Below are positions 61,358 to 64,000 of a stretch of 64,000 nucleotides of DNA, one piece after another. Origin of the DNA: Hymenobacter gummosus (lineage in GTDB: Bacteria > Bacteroidota > Bacteroidia > Cytophagales > Hymenobacteraceae). The stretch spans positions 1 through 64,000 of the forward strand of contig NZ_RXOF01000004.1 of the NCBI RefSeq assembly GCF_003970915.1, in the 5' to 3' direction. The first letter of the stretch is position 1, and every line of letters begins with the position of its first letter. The notes under the pieces were generated by a model, which worked only from the letters and a program-made list of their open reading frames with translations, had not been told where the DNA came from and did not search any database. The translations under genes were made by a program, and so were the position numbers.

Positions 61358-63052
61358 CTAGTCGGCGCGGCGGAAGCCCTCGGCCAGGGTGTGGCCGCGC
61401 GGGCGCAGGCCGGCTTCGGCGCGGGGCGCGCAGGGCAAGGGCGCCCCCCAGCACTGCGCGCCGGCGCGGGGCACCTGCACCCGCAGCCCAGGCGCCAGCG
61501 GCACCGCTTCGGTGGCGGGCTTGGGCGGCGGCTCGGGCCAGAGCAGGCGGCCGGCAAAGCGGGCGGGATCGTGGCGCAGGTAGTAAAGCGGGTCGCGCAG
61601 CTGGTACAGGGCCCAGCCGAGCAGCAACACGGCGGAGAAGTAGCGCAGACGCCCCTGCAGCAAAGGGCCGGGCCAGCGCGGCCCCAGCCAGGGCCAGAGC
61701 GCCGCCACCAGCAGAAAGCCCGCCCCGAAGCGGTAGTCGGGCGCGGCTACCAGCCAAAACACGCTGCCCAGCCAAGCCACCAGCCAGCCAGCGGCCCACC
61801 CCTGCTCAGCGGCCGGTAGCCGGCGCAGGCGGCGCCAGCGCCAGAGGGCCGGCAGCGGCGAAATCAGTCCGGCCAACACCACCGCGCCGGGCATGTACAC
61901 CTGCGGCCGCCACCAATTGCCGAGCCAGTCGCCGAGCAGCGGCCCGGGCGCGGCCGCCGCGGCCTGGGCGGCGTTGCGGGCCAGGTTGACTATCAGGTGC
62001 TGCTCGGCGCGGGCGGCGGCCAGGGGCACTTTCCAGTCCACATCGAGCACGTCGAGGGCCGGCAGCGGGTATACCAGGTAGCCCGACAGCACCACGTTGC
62101 GCGCCACCCAGGGCAACGCCAGCCCGCCGGCCAGGGCCAGCGGCGGCAGCCAAGTGCGCAGCCCGCTTTGCCCCGCGCGCCCGGCCCACACGGCGCCCAG
62201 GCCCAGCAGCAGCACCGGCGCGGCCGAGAGCTTGATGGTCACGGCCCAGGCGGTGAGCAGCACCAGCAGCAGCCGCTCGGCTTCCGAAGCCCGGCCCGGC
62301 GGCTGCTGGGCAAAGCGGCAGAACAGCAGCCCCAGCAGCGCCGCCGTGGTGGTATCGGTGGTGGGCGACGACAGCCAGACCTGAAACCCGTAGAGCAGCG
62401 CCAGCAGCAGCAGCAGCGGTGCCCAGGCCGCGCGGGCGTCGGGCTGCTGGCCGGCCAGCACGGCGCGCCCGGCGGCCACGGCCAGCACGGCGTACAGGTA
62501 AGAGCTGAGCGCGTACGCCGGGCCGCCGGGCGTAGCGGCCCGCAGCAGGGCCAGCAGCAGGTAGAAGCTGGAGTTGAAGGCCAGACGTCCGTGCAGGTTG
62601 CCCAGGCCGGGCACGGCCGCAAACCGCTCCGTCCACTGCAGGGTCTGCAGCTGGTACAGGCCGGCGTCGTAGTTGGTGGGCGGCTGGGCGGCAAAAGTCA
62701 GCACCCAGGCCAGCAGCAGAAATAGCAGTGCGGCGCCCAGCCACCCGGCGGCCCGCCAGCGCCAAGGCCCGGTGCAGCGCAGCACGGCCGCCACAGCCCG
62801 GCGGTTCAGCACCAGTACCAGTGCCGTGCACAGGCCGAATAGCAGCTGCGACCTGCCATCGATGGGCCCCTGCAGGGAGTAGAGCTGCAGGGCGGCCGTG
62901 AGCAGGGCCGCGCCGGCCAAACTCAGCCACTCCGGCGCGGGTAGCTCCGTCGCTCCGCCCACGCCCAGCCGGGCGGCCAGCCGGTAGGCCCCCACCCCGA
63001 GCCCGACGGTGCCCAGAGCCGCAACCAACCAAATGAACAGGACGAGTATCAT
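61358..63052 (-). CDS. large polytopic membrane protein, GT-C-like (LIC_10190-type)
   Basis: A 564-residue protein from ATG 63050-63052, with about 12 hydrophobic helices. Loops carry AQPPTNYDAGLYQLQTLQW near 130 (an acidic Asp in the first long loop, as in GT-C glycosyltransferases), FNSSFYLLLALLRAATPGG and SSPTTDTTTAALLGLL near 235. The extracytoplasmic tail (CWGAPLPCAPRAEAGLRPRG) is Cys/Arg-rich. A role in adding a sugar or lipid-linked precursor across the membrane is plausible, together with the MJ1255-type enzyme downstream. A near -7 box (CACCTTTG) lies 5 bases upstream. Confidence 0.75.
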   Translation of the reverse strand: MILVLFIWLVAALGTVGLGVGAYRLAARLGVGGATELPAPEWLSLAGAALLTAALQLYSLQGPIDGRSQLLFGLCTALVLVLNRRAVAAVLRCTGPWRWRAAGWLGAALLFLLLAWVLTFAAQPPTNYDAGLYQLQTLQWTERFAAVPGLGNLHGRLAFNSSFYLLLALLRAATPGGPAYALSSYLYAVLAVAAGRAVLAGQQPDARAAWAPLLLLLALLYGFQVWLSSPTTDTTTAALLGLLFCRFAQQPPGRASEAERLLLVLLTAWAVTIKLSAAPVLLLGLGAVWAGRAGQSGLRTWLPPLALAGGLALPWVARNVVLSGYLVYPLPALDVLDVDWKVPLAAARAEQHLIVNLARNAAQAAAAAPGPLLGDWLGNWWRPQVYMPGAVVLAGLISPLPALWRWRRLRRLPAAEQGWAAGWLVAWLGSVFWLVAAPDYRFGAGFLLVAALWPWLGPRWPGPLLQGRLRYFSAVLLLGWALYQLRDPLYYLRHDPARFAGRLLWPEPPPKPATEAVPLAPGLRVQVPRAGAQCWGAPLPCAPRAEAGLRPRGHTLAEGFRRAD

Positions 63053-63161
63053 TGCCGCAAAGGTGCCGAAAACGGGCGCTGCGGCCAATGTGCTTCGAAC
63101 ACCGGCCCATTTTTTGGATATTGGCTGATTCTTTCTCCTCCCCCCTCTTCTACTTTCTTTT

Positions 63162-64000
63162 ATGTTCCGTCTTTTCTCACCCCGCCTGCTGCCCGTGGTC
63201 ATGCTGCTGGCGGCCGGGGCGTGTACGGCGCCGCGCGCCATTACGCACTCGGGTAAGGTTACGCCCCAGGGCCAGTTCAAGGTTGGCGGCAACATGGGCT
63301 TCAACGTGGGCACGGCCTCCGTCGGCAAAATCACCACGGCGGCCAAGGACCTGGTGAAGCAGGCCATCAACCGTGACTCCATCCGCTACGAAGAGGGCTT
63401 CGACCGGGTGCAGACGGCCGCCCTGGCCTACGTGCTCGACCCCACGGCCGCCACGTCCGACTTGTACGTGCGCTACGGCCTGCTCAAGCGCGTCGACGTG
63501 GGCTACAAGTACTCCTTCGGGGCGCACAGCTTCGACGCGATGTACCAGTTTATGGGCCCGCTGGGCACGCCCGAGAAGCCCCAGGGCCAGGACGGCGCCA
63601 TGTACGGCAGCGCGGGCCTGCAGTTCTCCACCCAGAAAGTGAAGCTGCCCGGCATTCCGTTTCTGGAAGAAACCAGCGACATTCTGGGCTTTAGCGCCAA
63701 ACGCATCGATTTGCTGGTACCGGTGGTGTTCAGCCACTCCTTCGGGCCGGAGGAGCAGATTGGCAACGTGTCGTACGGGCTCGTGTACAGCCACACTTTC
63801 CTTAAGTACGGGTTCGAGCCGGGCAAAATCTTCAACTACATCCCCGGCTCCAACCGCGTGCTCGACCGGGTGCCGAGCCTGATGGAGCGCCGCAGCTTCG
63901 GGGCCTTGGGCGGCTTCGTGAACCTGAAGCTGGGCTACCGCTACGCCTACGTGGTGCCCGCCCTGGCCATCTACTACCAGAATTTTGGCAAGTACCAGCT
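63162..64000 (+). CDS. outer-membrane beta-barrel lipoprotein (partial, runs off the window)
   Basis: A start ATG at 63162 leads into a lipoprotein signal (VVMLLAAGACTAP). More than 270 residues follow, still open at base 64000. The mature part alternates Gly/aromatic strands (VGGNMGFNVGTAS, VDVGYKYSFG, LNLKLGYRYAYVVPALAIYY) typical of outer-membrane barrels. It is divergent from the GT-C-like gene. Function unknown. Confidence 0.8.
   Translation, partial: MFRLFSPRLLPVVMLLAAGACTAPRAITHSGKVTPQGQFKVGGNMGFNVGTASVGKITTAAKDLVKQAINRDSIRYEEGFDRVQTAALAYVLDPTAATSDLYVRYGLLKRVDVGYKYSFGAHSFDAMYQFMGPLGTPEKPQGQDGAMYGSAGLQFSTQKVKLPGIPFLEETSDILGFSAKRIDLLVPVVFSHSFGPEEQIGNVSYGLVYSHTFLKYGFEPGKIFNYIPGSNRVLDRVPSLMERRSFGALGGFVNLKLGYRYAYVVPALAIYYQNFGKYQ

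Overview
The window looks like a GC-rich chromosome segment from a member of the Bacteroidota, most probably a Hymenobacter-like cytophagale. The evidence is an Oar-type TonB-dependent receptor with a carboxypeptidase-like N-terminal domain, a beta-helix protein with a type IX secretion (T9SS) C-terminal sorting domain, Bacteroidota-type -7 promoter motifs (TAnnTTTG, most often TACCTTTG) close to start codons, few convincing Shine-Dalgarno sequences, and many palindromic intergenic repeats. Genus-level placement is inference.

Layout. 1-15.5 kb is mostly housekeeping on the minus strand: two uncharacterised proteins, a ChaN-like lipoprotein-family protein, a NatA/NatB-type ABC exporter, an ECF sigma factor with a membrane partner, dnaJ-grpE, obg, adk, hpt, a membrane pyrophosphatase (hppA) and an M42-like aminopeptidase. 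15.7-44 kb is a large surface-polysaccharide locus. It starts with a plus-strand polytopic membrane protein (polymerase candidate) and continues with more than 20 minus-strand genes: nine glycosyltransferases, a Wzx-like flippase, two acyltransferases, a formyltransferase, a polysaccharide deacetylase, three DegT-family aminotransferases, an FdtA-type ketoisomerase, gmd, a GDP-fucose-synthase-like reductase, a UDP-xylose synthase, UDP-glucose dehydrogenase and an AsnB-type amidotransferase. Together these imply a glycan containing GDP-mannose-derived 6-deoxysugar, UDP-glucuronate/xylose, and dTDP-derived 3-amino and 4-amino (possibly N-formylated) sugars. No rmlA/rmlB, initiating phosphosugar transferase, Wza or Wzc is present, so those functions must lie elsewhere.

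44-64 kb holds an acyl-CoA-binding protein, an FAD-linked oxidase divergent from an NlpC/P60 lipoprotein, the Oar-like receptor, tRNA-Ala(GGC), the cysE-cysK pair, a cupin, the T9SS cargo protein, a HEAT-repeat/cyclophilin lipoprotein, two small envelope proteins, an MJ1255-type glycosyltransferase, a large GT-C-like membrane protein and the start of an outer-membrane lipoprotein.

The most unusual non-coding content is two kinds of intergenic repeat. One is a set of composite elements made of long inverted arms that themselves contain hairpins (2430-2648, 4035-4215, 9246-9374, 10578-10673, 44624-44857, 59877-59993, with a half copy at 7161-7265 and a fragment at 61340). The other is degenerate period-7 or period-8 tandem repeats whose word differs at every site but whose period is kept, often as inverted pairs. 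Several composite elements touch stop codons and carry intrinsic-terminator-like hairpins. No CRISPR array, prophage, transposase or rRNA was seen.
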